A DNA stretch of 64,000 bases. It comes from Takakia lepidozioides (taxonomy: Eukaryota; Streptophyta; Takakiopsida; Takakiales; Takakiaceae). Location of the stretch: the NCBI GenBank assembly GCA_030704615.1, contig CM060733.1, positions 57,226,001-57,290,000 on the forward strand, written 5' to 3'. The notes below the pieces were generated by a model. The model had not been told where the DNA came from, did no database searches, and was given only the letters and a program-made list of their open reading frames with translations. This document shows, in pieces, positions 1 to 11,160 of the stretch; within the stretch, counting starts at the first letter, position 1; every line of letters begins with the position of its first letter. Position numbers and translations under genes: made by a program.

Positions 1-1020
1 GTTTAAGAAATCCGGCACATACCCGGATGGACAACCAACAACTCCACAACACTGTAGCAAGTTCCTCGGATGAGAGACGATGGAAAACAACGGAACGACT
101 AAACTATTCTGCTTCACAGTGTCAGCTCAAACATGAGTGTTGGCACCCAGCTGGGTTAATTACGTCAACTCCCTCGCAGTCGTGTGTGCGTGAGGTCAGT
201 GTTGTGCCAGCTCTTGCTCCGATGAGCTTCACGAATGCAAGGTTATGGGCGGACTTTGGTACCATCTGTGCCACTTCCTGGTAGCAACAAAGTCAGCTAT
301 GGAGTTTAGTTCCACCACACCCCGCCTGTCTCCAGCACACGCAGGTACGACTCGCGGTTCGATGTCCACCATGATCGCTAAGCAAGCAGATCATCCGGGT
401 GTGAGTAAGCGGTGGCGCCCTTGTACTGGCCGTCCCACCTCCGAGTCAACGTGATTGGGATAGAAGATAGAAGCTTGAGCGCTTTCCACACAAGACATGC
501 CAGCCGAAGGCTCTACAGTGCAGTAGTGATCCCTCTGTCAGAGGAAGAAGATCTCTGCATGGTAAGCTATGCCTAGATTGTTGACCAGCACTCTCGGTTG
601 GCTCATCTCACTGCGACCTCGACACTCTGTATATAAATCAGTCAAAGCTTGAATGCTTACAATGCACAAGCGACTCGACCATACTCTTGCAATTGATCAA
701 CACGTAGCACGCAGGCTTCCATGCTCTGCGGTAAATTCTTGTACCCAATGTGGCCCTTGCCAAAGACTGTTGAATCTCTTCTTTCATTACTTAAGGGTTG
801 ATTACTTGAGCTCGTTACCACATTACTGCTCACTCTGTGCCCAACATTTGAGCCAATCTCTACATACAGGAAACTTTTGATCATAGCTCTGCTTCCAGGC
901 TGCCCCTCCAGTGGCATCATCTTCCTCGGAGGTGATCAATCACAGTTCTGAAGTGGGTAGTGTCAAGCGGGTATGCTGAAACCTCGAACGTTATGCCCTT
1001 CAAATTGATTGATGCATTGA
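1..1020. other. Intergenic, putative LRR gene promoter
   Basis: No gene is supported here; the short ORFs lack recognisable domains. A TATA-like box, TATATAAA, lies at 630-637, about 400 bp before the LRR gene start, and could serve as its promoter if the 5' UTR is long. Confidence 0.3.
630..637 (+). promoter_or_regulatory. TATA-like box upstream of LRR gene
   Basis: TATATAAA on the plus strand, about 400-430 bp upstream of the candidate start codons at 1038 and 1059. It is a canonical plant TATA sequence. Use as a promoter is inferred from position only. Confidence 0.3.
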
Positions 1021-1037
1021 CTCACTGGAGGTAAATT

Positions 1038-1916
1038 GTGGTGTTCTGTGTAGCAGGCATGAAGATGCTACTGGCAATGGGAGGAGTGAAGCTCTTGAGT
1101 CTTCTTCTGGTGACTGTATTACTCGGGCATTTCACATCAGTCAGTGCAATTTGCGCCACAAGTGACAGGGACGCTCTCTTGCAATTCAAATCAGGTACCA
1201 ACAAAGACGTACTCTCCTCACACATACAGGATCAACCCATTTTGAATACGAATTTGTGAAGGAGCAGTCACTCATATAAATCTGCATATGAAATCATTCC
1301 TGACCATGATCTCGTCTGTGAATTCACCCACTGTGCAGAATTGGATGACCCCTATGGCGTGTTGTCCGACTGGAACACGAACCCTGACTGCTGCACATGG
1401 CTGCAATCCCGGCAATACAGAGTAACCACATGCAACAGCGCGGGGCGCGTCACGTCCCTGACGATGGGCAATGCGCTCGAGTATAAACCGGGGCCGGTGT
1501 ACACCAAAACGACCGGGGGAGTGTACGCCGGCTCTCTCGGCAACCTCACGTACCTCCACAAGCTGGACCTGCAGACAATCTACTCCTCGGACGCCCTCCT
1601 CTCCCCCACCTGGGCCGCCTTGACGCGCTTGAGCAACCTCACCCTCGATGTGAAAGTGGCAGGCCCTTTGCCGCCCCAGTTGGTGAAGGCGTGGCCGCTC
1701 AAGTACCTGGTGCTCACCAACAACGACCTCAACGGCACTCTGCCTGTGGAGCTCTGCAAGAGCTCGCTCAAAACCCTCAAGGTGAGCGGCAACAACTTCT
1801 CGGGCAAAATCCCCAGCTGCTTGAGCCGCTTCCCGGCTTCCTCCTTCAACGACTCCACCACTGGCCCCTCCGGCAACGCAGGGCTGTGCGGCGCTCCCCT
1901 TCCCCCCTGCCCTTAA
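1038..1916 (+). CDS. Secreted leucine-rich repeat protein, short
   Basis: Two exons, 1038-1194 and 1339-1916, join in phase across a GT-AG intron (donor GTACCA at 1195, acceptor TGTGCAG ending at 1338). The product is 244 aa from the ATG at 1038, or 237 aa from 1059. It begins with a hydrophobic signal peptide ending near SVSA, followed by an N-terminal LRR cap (LRRNT_2 type: DRDALLQFKS, then DWN...CCTW). About four plant-type LxxLxLxxNxLxGxLP repeats follow, and a C-terminal cap with LCGAPLPPC. That ending is typical of the ectodomain of LRR receptor kinases, but no transmembrane or kinase segment follows before the stop. It is therefore either a small secreted LRR protein (PGIP or DRT100-like) or a truncated receptor ectodomain. 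The protein would act in the cell wall or apoplast. The ligand is unknown. Confidence 0.75.
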
Positions 1917-2100
1917 CTTAACTATGCCTTGTGGAACTCCATCTCCTGCAGCTTAAGTAGGGTTTGCAGCAACCTAACTTTTTTGGAGAGAAGCCTGTCT
2001 GAGCTTCATGTAACCGGATTAAGGTTTGAAGCATAATAAATCTGTCACATTTGGTGACTTCCTTGCTGGAACTCAGATTGTCAGGGGGTTCAATGTGATT

Positions 2101-2378
2101 CAGCTCAACACATCGTTTCGGAGGTTTTGGAGACCTATGAGCAAATGATGTGGGAGGGGGTGAAGCCCAACCACATTACGTTTGTTTGCGTTTGCAATGC
2201 ATGTGCGAGCCTGCTGGAGAAGGGCAAAGAGGTCCATGGTTGCATCGTCAAAGCTGGAATTGTGGCAGATGTCATTCTGAACAATACCCTTGTGGACATG
2301 TATGCCAAATGTGGGTGCTTTGAGGATGCAAAGCGAGTGTTCGCGAAAGTGGTCCGTGAAATCCCCCATGGGTCATGA
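2101..2378 (+). pseudogene. PPR fragment (end of P, L and S motifs)
   Basis: Encodes one partial pentatricopeptide triplet, with the signatures KPNHITFVCVCNAC and [10 protein letters not shown] that recur in the array at 3.5-5.2 kb. It has no start, and it ends in a sequence (GTCATGACACAAGGTC...) that is repeated almost exactly after the PPR block at 11,750. It is a duplicated, non-functional fragment. Confidence 0.8.
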
Positions 2379-2514
2379 CACAAGGTCAAGGACAATGTGG
2401 TGAGGGCACCTTCTTCTTCAACCTATTTCAGCCTGTTTTGCCCTCTCATCAGACTCGGCCCTAAGATGCATATTGAATTCTGTAAGTTAGCTCGTTGGGT
2501 GGATCTGTGGTGGT

Positions 2515-2955
2515 TTGGGGTGACTTCGACAAGTTTGGCAGCAGGAAAGTATCCAAAAACAGATTACAGAGATGAGGAGAAGTGTTGGAATGAACACTTT
2601 TCCAACCCCAGTCAATGGTGGGACAATGGAGACAAAAAGGTGAATGCCCGTTGGACTACACAGAGAAGCATATGCAATTCAGAATTGGAACTACTGTAAT
2701 AAGTAGGGTTGGGGTGTTTGCTGGAAGAACTTCACGCTGTCAGTGTCAGCTGCTAGCAGCAAGGCTGAGGATGTATTCATGATTTGTACACTGGCAGGGG
2801 TAGCTGAAGGTGGAGGGATAGAGGTCCATATTCATCCAACAGGGCCCGGATTTCAAGATTACTTCTGATTCCCTATGGATCAATAGCTACAATAAATCTG
2901 CGTGGGTAGATGGTCAACTGGAAACAGCAGCGGCAGCAGCACAATTGATGGAACA
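2515..2955 (+). pseudogene. WWD and PDF modules, copy A (OSB-like)
   Basis: The WWD box ends at 2639 (residues NPSQWWDNGDKK) with a possible donor AAAAAG/GTGAATG. The PDF-type box lies at about 2829-2955 (GP-DF ... DSLWINSYNKSAWVDGQLE). Together these resemble the C-terminal motif of plant organellar single-stranded DNA-binding proteins (FxxPxxWWDNR...PDFKHK...LW). In other copies the PDF box is preceded by TCCAG/ATTCATC; here that acceptor reads TCCAT, so splicing would be lost. The same pair of modules recurs at 9.7-10.2 kb and 13.3-13.7 kb. The OSB link is from motif recognition and the splice model is inferred. Confidence 0.5.
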
Positions 2956-3243
2956 AGGCACTCCCAATGAATGCACCTTCTTCAACACATTTCAGCTTGT
3001 TTTTCCCTCAGGTTATCAGAGTCGTCCCTAAATTTTCATGCTGAATTCTGCTGCAAGTTAGCTCGTTGGTGGATCTATGGTAGTTTTGGAGTGATAGGAA
3101 CTAGTGTGATAAGTAGGGTTGGGGTGTTTGCTGGAACAATTCTAGGCTGTCATTGTCAGCTGCTAGCAGCAAGCCAAGGATGTATGCATGATTTGTGCAG
3201 AGGCATGGACAGCTGAAGGAGTAGGGATAGAGTGGGGGTCCAG

Positions 3244-6200
3244 ATTCATCCAAGAGGACCGGACTTCAAGCTCCATATTACCTATGATTCCCTGTGGATC
3301 AATAGCTACAAGAAACCTGCATGGGTAGATGGTCAACTAAAGGCTGCAGCTGCAGCGGCACAGTTGATAAAACCAGACACCTCAACCATGACCACAGCTT
3401 CTGAAAGAGGATCAAGAGAGGGAGTCCACAATGCCTCTTCTGGCACTTCTGGGCATGTGAAGATGCTTTGTGAGGCAGGCAGACTGACAGAGGCTCTACA
3501 GACTTAAACCAAGGAGGCATCTCAGCAGATTCAGATACGTATGTCTGTCTCTTGCTTAAGTGCATCAAGATGAAAGGTCTGGAAGTTGGAAAGCAGGTGC
3601 ACACTCACATTATCCAAAGTGGATTCACGCCAAATGTGTTTCTACTCAACACCCTTGTCAACATGTATGTTAAGTGCGGGAGCATCATGGATGCTCACCA
3701 AGTGTTCAACAGAATGCCTCAACGATCATTGGTCACGAGGAATATAATGTTGGCAGGATTTACCAAGCATGGGTGTGGTAGGAATGCTTTGGAGACCTAT
3801 GAGCAAATGCTGCGCGAAGGGGTGAAGCCCAACCACATCACATTTGTTTGTGTTTGCAATGCGTGTGCAAGCATGGGAGCTCTGGAAAAGGGGAAAGAGG
3901 TCCATGGTGGCATCGTCATAGCTGGAATTGTACGAGATGTCATTCTAAACACTGCCCTGGTGGACATGTATGCCAAATGTGGGTGCATTAAGGATGCGAA
4001 GGGAGTTTTCAACACTATGGCTGAACGAGATGTGGTGTCGTGGAATGCGATGCTTGCAGGTTATGCACAGCAGGGACGTGGTATGGAGGCTTTGGAGACC
4101 TATGATCAAATGATGGGGGAAGGGGTGAAGCCCAACCACATCACGTTTGTGTGCATTTGCAATGCATGTGCAATCCTGGCAGCCCTGGAAAAGGGTAAAG
4201 AGGTCCATGGTGACATTGTCAGAGCTGGAATTGTACCCGATGTCATTCTGAACAATACCCTGGTGGACATGTATGCCAAATGTGGGTGCATCGAGGATGC
4301 AAAAGGAGTGTTCGACAGTATGGCTAAAACGAGATGTGGTGTCATGGAATGCCATGCTTGCAGGATATGCACAGCAGGGGCGCGGGATGGAGGCCTTGGA
4401 GACCTATGAGCAAATGATGGGGGAAGGGGTTTAGTGTAACCACATCACGTTTGTGTGCGTTTGCAATGCTTGTGCAAGCCTGGCAGCCCTGGAAAAGGGC
4501 AAAGAGATCCATGGTGACATCATCAAATCTGGAATTCCACCCGATATCATTCTGAACACTGCCCTGGTGGACATGTATGCCAAATGTGGGTGCATCGAGT
4601 ATGCAAAGGGAGTGTTCGACAGTATGGCTGAACGAAATGTGGTGTCGTGGAGTGCGATGATTGCAGGATATACACAGCAAGGGTGTGGGATGGAGGCTTT
4701 GGAGACCTATGGGCAAATGATGTGCGAAAGGGTGAAGCCCGACCACATAACGTTTGTGTGCGTTTGCAATGCGTGTGCAAGCCTGGCAGGTGACATCGTC
4801 AAATCTGGAATTGTACCCGATGTCATTCTGAACACTGCCCTGGTGGACATGTATGCCAAATGTGGGAGCATTGAGGATGCGAAGGGAGTGTTCGACAATA
4901 TGGCTGAACGAGATGTGGTGTCGTGGACCGCGATGATTGCAGGATATGACAGCAGGGGGTGGGGGGTGGAGGCTCTGGAGACCTATGAGCAAATGATGGG
5001 GGAAGGGGTGAAGCCCGACCCCATCACTTTTGTTTCGGTTTGCAATGCGTGTGCAATCCTGGCAGCTCTGGCAAAGGGCAAAGATGTCCATGGCGACATT
5101 GTCAGAGCTGGAATTGTACCGAATGTCATTCTGAACAATACCCTCGTGGACATGTATGCAAAATGTGGGTGCATCGAGGAGTGTTCGACAGTGTGGCTGA
5201 ACGAGATGTGGCGTCGTGGAACGCGATGATCGCAGGATATGCCCAGCGTGGCTGTCATAGGGAGGTCCTGCAACTATTTGAAGGAATGCAAAAGAACGGC
5301 TTGAAACCGGACAGTATCACCTTTATATGTGTTCTCTCTGCATGCAGCCACACTGGCCTACTGAATGAAGGAAGACACTACTTTGATTCCCTGAGTCAAG
5401 ATCATGGTGTCACTCCGACAGTAAAGCACTTTGGCTGCATGGTGGACCTTCTTGGACGTGCGGGACAACTGGATGAGGCAGTGGACCTGATTAATAAAAT
5501 GCCAATCAATCCAGGTGTTGTGGTGTGGAAGGCCTTGCTTGGTGCCTGCAGAATCCATGGCAATGTGGAGATGGCTGAACGTGCGGCAACATCTATCCTC
5601 AAGTGGGATGAACAGGATGCCGCGACCTATGTGTTGCTATCAAACATCTATGCTGCAGCTGGCAGGTGGGATGATACTGCAAAGGTGAGAAGAATGATGA
5701 AGGTCAGAGGGGTTAGAAGGGAGCCAGGTCGCTGCTGCATTGAGGTTGGCAACAGGGTGCACACCTTCGTTGTAGATGACAAGTTGCATCCCAGGATTAA
5801 GGAAATCCATGCTGAGCTGAGAAGATTGTCTGGGCAGATGAAGGAGGCGGGGTATGTGCCTGACACGTGCTTTGTATTGCATGATGTGGGGGAGGAGGAA
5901 AAGGAATTTTCTCTTTGCCACCACAGTGAGAAGCTGGCCATTGGTTTTGGGCTGATCAGCACGACCCCTAGGACGCCTGTCCGTCTCATCAAGAATCTTC
6001 GAGTGTGTGGTGACTGCCACACCTCCACCAAATTCATCTCAAAGATTGTTGGCCGAGCAATTGTTGTACGGGACGCTAACCGCTTTCACCACATTGAAGA
6101 TGGGATTTGTTCTTGTGGGGATTACTGGGGAAAGGGTGTTTTCTTGGAAAGATGCGAGTGTCTTGCTTCATTCATTGATCTGTGTAGCTACTCAGACCAT

Positions 6201-6260
6201 CCACCATTTCCTGAGAGTATTGACCATGATGTACTGTTGAGTGCATTTCTGTATTGTTGA
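3244..6260 (+). pseudogene. PPR-DYW RNA-editing factor, broken
   Basis: This is the most complete PPR gene of the window. It starts with a PDF module (3244-3380) after acceptor TCCAG. A first PPR segment follows near 3560 and then six P-L-S triplets (P motifs near 3728, 4032, 4335, 4638, 4917 and 5207). The gene ends with E, E+ and DYW domains (about 5430-6128) carrying the deaminase residues HSE and CGDC and a terminal CSCGDYW. Members bind organellar RNA and deaminate C to U. Damage: a one-base deletion near 3505, a one-base insertion near 4327, an in-frame TAG near 4432, a 27-base deletion in the fourth L motif, a 10-base deletion near 5178, and loss of the stop after DYW, which adds 43 residues. 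Introns could not repair all of these, so it is scored as a pseudogene. Confidence 0.88.
3728..5240 (+). repeat. Tandem 303-bp PPR triplet array
   Basis: Five to six consecutive units of about 303 bp, each one P (35 aa), L (35 aa) and S (31 aa) motif, are nearly identical at the DNA level. Spacing is 303, 303, 303, about 279 and about 290 bp; the last two are shortened by the internal deletions. Such uniformity indicates recent unequal crossing-over or gene conversion rather than ancient PPR motifs. Confidence 0.85.
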
Positions 6261-8100
6261 GTCATACAGGATTGGTCATAGACGCCTGTTCGGTCATAGG
6301 CCAACTTACCCTAGTGTTTTGGATGGAAGGCTGGTGAATGAATTGAGAATCCCCAGAGTTCTCATCTAAGGTAAAATTGGGGGGCTCTACTCTTCTCACC
6401 ACGAGAACTAAACAGGGCCGCTCACCCCATCAGTCCAATGCGACCGCATCATGCCGCTGCAGCGGAAGAGAAAACGACATGGGCGGCCACACCTGATTTC
6501 CACTTAACACATGCAGCTTCATCCCCTAAGTGACTCCCTGTTCATTTGTGCATGATTGCACGAGATACCATCCGTGTAGGCCATGCGTCCAAGCACCTGC
6601 ACCTTGCCATCCCTCACTGAGTTACACCATGTTCAACGGTGTTAATCTGATCAACGCTTCCCTAGATTTCATGGCAGGCAGTCCTCACGACTCTGTATTC
6701 TACCAATCTCTGCCCACAGTGACGATTCACAGTTCGCCGTTGCTGTCTAGATGCTTGCGTTCATCACACCTTAGTAGTTGAATCATGTTCTAAACCAGTC
6801 TGTCAGCACTCTCAAGGCTGTCATTGCAGAGCTATTTCTACATATTCAGTACTCTGACTGAACCTTGCTCACAACTTACATAGCGTTCACGCTATGCAAT
6901 GACTACGCAAAGACCATCGCGTACAAATGCACTCTTTTTCACTTCTCTCATTGCTTCATGATACATAATGTTCATATAACCCATGATCCGATTCACTCAT
7001 TGGCTTACTAATGCTCTCACACAATGTCATGAAATATGGTGAACAGATGAAGATAATCTAATGGATGAAGTCTTAATGGTGTTGGAGTCCATATTTCAGA
7101 AAATGGAGAGCTAGGGTTCAAAGCCGAGCAATATTTGCTCAGTAGTCCGTTACCATTCCAATCATTGGATGTCCAATCCCACTTCCATGTCTGTTGTAAC
7201 TAGTCGATCCCGGTTTTTTGACTTTTTTGACTCAAAATGAGTCGTCCCTCAGTCGTAAAGGACAGATTCCTTCTTGGTGTAGTTTTGAAGCGGAGCTTGT
7301 TGAAGCATTTGCTGCAATGTTTCGTTGCATGGGATGAGTTGGTAGGGTTGGAGTTTGGGAGAGAGAGGGTTTGGGTTTGGGATGGCACGCCGTTGTAGCA
7401 ATGTCGTCGTTGGAAAGCGTAGCAACTGGCTGTTCCTCGGTAGTGGGGTTCTAAGAGTTAGGTTAAAAGGTTCCTTACCAAGATAGCAAATGAGACACAA
7501 GTAAAGTTTTTGTGGATTGTAGTTTCAGTTTTGCATTTTTTTAATATGTTCTATGCATCTCCAAGTTTCAGCGGTGTGGATAAGCTTTTGCTGCTGCCAA
7601 CCAACAACCAGATTTCAAGTGACCTGCTTCATATCCTTGTAGAATCTGTAAGGCTGCTTCTTGATTTCCACAATTGTTCACTACATAAGCTATGTCTGGT
7701 TTTGGTATTTTGACAGTACTTGAATTTCAAACATGTTGCCAACTTGGTGAATGGATCCCAACCATTCCTAGCAACTTCTATGTAGTATTTGCAGCAGTGA
7801 GACAAAATGTCATTCATTCTTGCCTTTACAGAAGAACTCTGGCCCTCAATCCATTCAGCTTGATTCCACAAAATTTAGCTCGATGTGGTATACTTTAGTT
7901 CTATTCGAGCTAAAATTCGAATGGTATGGGTTTAACATGAAATGAACCTGAACCGAAATTTAGCTCTGTTAGAGCTAATCGTAGAAATTTTCAGAGAAAA
8001 GATAACAATATTTAGCTCTAACGGAGACAAATTTATTAGTTCAAATAAGTAATAGTCTTAAGCAGCTATTACTAACACAAAAATCTAGCTTCTTCAATGG
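6261..8100. other. Intergenic, no gene seen
   Basis: Only short, compositionally incoherent ORFs are present. No domain, tRNA or clear transposon end was recognised, except for the inverted-repeat cluster at about 7871-8030. Confidence 0.4.
7871..8030. repeat. Cluster of TTTAGCTC inverted repeats
   Basis: AAATTTAGCTCG at 7871-7882 faces CGAGCTAAAATT at 7906-7917 (one mismatch). Further on there are TTTAGCTCT...AGAGCTAA with a 3-nt loop and another TTTAGCTCT. The AT-rich inverted motifs suggest a small degraded DNA-transposon relic, but no target duplication was identified. Confidence 0.3.
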
Positions 8101-8104
8101 GTGG

Positions 8105-8700
8105 ATGACTGATGGGCATCCTTCGGGAGTCCATGATGCTTGAAGACGTGGGCGAAGTAAAGTCGTCACGTCTCCTGCGCCATTGCCGTCTCTTTGGTGG
8201 GAATGAAATGGCCCATTTTACTGAACCTATCCACCACCACCATGATTGCATCGAATCTTTTTTACAACGGCATAGCAGTCATGAAATCCATCGAGACACT
8301 TTCCCAAGACCCCTCTGGAATCGGCAAGGGTTGTAGCAACCCCGCTTGCTTCGTTTTTGTTGGCACGTGGTGCATGTCTCGACATACTTCTCGGCCTTCT
8401 CCCTCAGTTTGGGCCAGAAATACTCTTTCTTCAGGAGCGCCGCGGTGCGCTTGGCTCCGCCATGGCCCGCAAGCGGGTCATCATGGCATTCTCTCAAGAG
8501 ACTATCTCTGATCCCTCCCTTCGGCACATGGAGACGCTTTTGCTTATACCGGAGCAGTCCATTTTGCAAGTGGAACTGCGATTTAACCCCCATCCTCAAG
8601 CCCCACATCACAGACTTCGTCATCTCATCCTTCCGGTAAGCCTTCCGGATCTTCCTTTGGAGCGCCGTCTCGCCCCCGTACACCAACATGAGCTGCTGCC
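8105..8700 (-). pseudogene. Ty3 integrase fragment (zinc finger and core start)
   Basis: Minus-strand reading gives the integrase HHCC zinc finger (CHDDPLAGHGG ... CTTCQQKRS). After a frameshift near 8330 comes the start of the rve catalytic core (WESVSMDF; IMVVVDRFSKMGHF). It stops abruptly at about 8105, before the second catalytic region is complete. This is the part missing from the larger Ty3 element at 15-19 kb, so it probably derives from a related copy. Integrase inserts retroelement cDNA; this fragment cannot be active. Confidence 0.8.
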
Positions 8701-8960
8701 ACTACAACATATCGCAGTATATCTGACTGCCGAGCCGCGGTAGTCATGGTTTTCCTGACTTTGACCATGACTTCCCTGTATTTTTGGACCAAATGGGGCT
8801 TCACATAGTCGTTGAAATGACTTCGTGACTACATAGTCGCTCAGAGGACTACCTTGGTAGACGTCGTCATGACTGCATGGCTCCGCAGGAGATGGAAGGG
8901 TGGTTAACGATGATTCACCAACGCCAGCTTGCCACCAACAGTCGCCGGAATGACTTCTAG
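8701..8960. other. AGTCA-rich spacer, probably retroelement
   Basis: The stretch is unusually rich in AGTCAT/GACTNC words, as is the segment at 15.0-15.5 kb downstream of the Ty3 RNase H. It is likely the variable linker between RNase H and integrase of the same Ty3 family. Confidence 0.35.
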
Positions 8961-9099
8961 TGCAAGCTTGGTAGCCAAAAGGTTAAAAAAATCAAAAAGT
9001 TATTTGTAGGGTTGCCCATTAGAGGGCTGGGACTTAGCCTCATTTTTTGCTTTGTTTTTTTGGTCTTCTGCGCGTTTTCTTAGTAAAGAGCCGAGAGCA

Positions 9100-9570
9100 T
9101 GGAACGCGATGATCGCAGGATATGTAAGGGCGTGGGATGGAGACTTTGCAGAGCTATTCTTGAGCAAATGATGCAAGAAGGGCGAGGATATGCACAACGT
9201 GGGCATGGTATAGAGGCTTCAGAGACGTATGAGCAAATAATGCAGGAAGGGGTGAAGCCGGACTGGGGTCACGGTCGTTTGTGTTTGCAATACGTGTGCG
9301 AGCCTGGCAGCCCTGTAAAAGGGTAAAAGATCCATGGTGACATTGTCAAATTTAGGGTATCCAGAAACAGGTAACAGAGACAGATGTGGCAGTATTGAGG
9401 ATACAAAGGGAGTGTTTGAGAATATGGCTGAACGAAATGTTGTGTCCTAGAGTGTGATGATCGCGGGATATGCCCCAGCATGGATACGGGATGGAGGCAT
9501 TGGAGACCTATGAGCGAATGATGCGGGAAGGGGTAAAGGCAGACAGACTTGGTCACGTTTGTTTGTAGAT
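9100..9570 (+). pseudogene. Degraded PPR fragments
   Basis: Scattered PPR signatures occur in different frames (GVKPD, VCVCNTCASLAAL, MAERNVVS, ALETYERMM) with stops and deletions. They are remnants of the same P-L-S units found at 3.7-5.2 kb. Confidence 0.7.
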
Positions 9571-9742
9571 GCAATGCGTATGCGAGCTGCATGATTCTTC
9601 TTCGACCTGTTTCAGCCTGTTTTGCCCTCTCATCAGACTCAGCCTTGAATTGTTTGGTGGAGCAGAGCTCGCATGAGTTTTTTACAAATCGTTCACGATG
9701 GTGGGACAACCGTGATCACAAGTGCTTTGACATGTTACTGCC

Positions 9743-10170
9743 AATGTGGCAACTGGAAAGTATCCAAAAACAGATAACAGAGATGAGGAGAAGCTATGGA
9801 ATGAATACTTCTCCGACCCCAGTCAATGGTGGGACAAGCGAGGCAAGAAAGTGAATGTTGTTAGATTACAAAGAAAAGCAGATGCAATTAGCATAGGAAC
9901 TAGTGTGATAAGTAGGGTTGGGTTATTTGTTAGAACAAATCATTGTCAGTTGCTGGCAGCAAGGCGAGGATCTATGCATGATTTGTGCAGAGGGGCAGAT
10001 AGCTGAAGGAGCAAGGATAGAGTGTGCGTCCAGATTCATCAAGAGGCCGGATTTCAAGCACAAGATTACCTATGATTCCCTGTGGATCAATAGCTACACG
10101 AAACCTGCATGGGTAGATGGTCAACTGGAAGCAGCAGCGGCACCGGCACAGTTGATAAAGTGAGGCAGAC
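9743..10170 (+). pseudogene. WWD and PDF modules, copy C (OSB-like)
   Basis: The WWD box (LWNEYFSDPSQWWDKRGKK) ends at about 9850 before GTGAATG. The PDF box begins at about 10,034 after TCCAG and reads PDFKHKITYDSLW, then KPAWVDGQLE. This copy preserves the PDFKHK core best, so it is the clearest match to the plant OSB motif. The intervening ~180 bp contains stops and looks like an intron with a shared sequence (GGAACTAGTGTGATAAGTAG). It is followed directly by a PPR region, the same order as at 3.2 kb. Confidence 0.55.
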
Positions 10171-10261
10171 CACAGCTTCTAAAAGAGGACCAAGAGAGGG
10201 AGTCCACAATGACTCTTCTGGGACTTCTGGGCATGTGAAGATGCTTTGTGAAGCTGACTGA

Positions 10262-11160
10262 CTGACACGGCTCTACAGACTTTAAACCAAGGAGGAGGCA
10301 TTTCAGCAGATTCAGATACGTATGTCTATCTTGCATAAGTGCATCAAGATGAAAGGCCTGGAAGCTAGAAAGCAAGTGCACGCTCACATCATCCAAAGTG
10401 GATTCAAGCCAAACGTTTTTTTACGCAATACCCTTGTCAACATGTATGTTAAGTGCGGGAGCATCATGGATGCTCACCAAGTGTTCAACAGAATGCCTCA
10501 ACGATCTTTGATCACGTGGAATATTATAATGTTGGCAGGATTTACCAAGCATGGGTGTGGTACAAATGCTTTGGAGATCTATGAGCAAATGAGGCTAGAA
10601 GGGGTGAAGCCCGACCACATCACATTTGTTTGCGTTTGCAATGCATGTGCGAGCTTGGCAGCCCTGGAAAAGGGCAAAGAGGTCCATGCTGATATCGTCA
10701 AGCTGGAATTGTACCAGATGTCATTCTGAACACTGCCCTGGTGGACATGTATGCCAAATTTGGGTGTATTGAAGATGCAAAGGCAATGTTCGACAAAATG
10801 GCTGAACGTGATGCGGTGTCGTGGAGCACGATGATCGCAGGATATGCACAGCAGGGTCGTGGGATGGAGGCTTTGGAGACCTATGAGTAAATGATGCTGG
10901 AAGGGGTGAAGCCCAACTAGATCACCTTTGTTGGCGTTCGCAATGCATGTGCAAACTTGACAGCCTTGGAAAATGTCTTGGTCCATGGTGACATTGTCAA
11001 AGCTGGAATTGTACCAAATGTCATTTTGAACACTACCTTGCTGGATATGTATGCCAAATGTGGGAATGTTGAAGATGCAAAGGGGGTGTTTGACATTATG
11101 GCTGAATGTGATGTGGTGTTGTGGAACGTGATTCAGATCGTAGGACATGCACAACAGGGT
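10262..11160 (+). pseudogene. PPR fragment, second large copy
   Basis: Starts like the gene at 3.5 kb (CIKMKGLEARKQVHAHIIQSGF, written here only in part) and continues for two to three P-L-S triplets. A frameshift lies near 10,700, stops near 10,888 and 10,918, and a third triplet is damaged. There is no E or DYW domain. It is a duplicate of the 5' half of the main PPR gene. Confidence 0.82.

Noticed and set aside
3728..5240. Regular direct repeats resembling a CRISPR or satellite array
   Set aside because: The 303-bp units translate into P, L and S PPR motifs in a plant gene; period and content are explained by protein repeats.
3552..6260. Functional multi-exon PPR gene instead of a pseudogene
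   Set aside because: Single-base insertion and deletion sites within conserved motifs, an in-frame TAG within a P motif and a 10-base deletion within an S motif are not flanked by usable splice sites.
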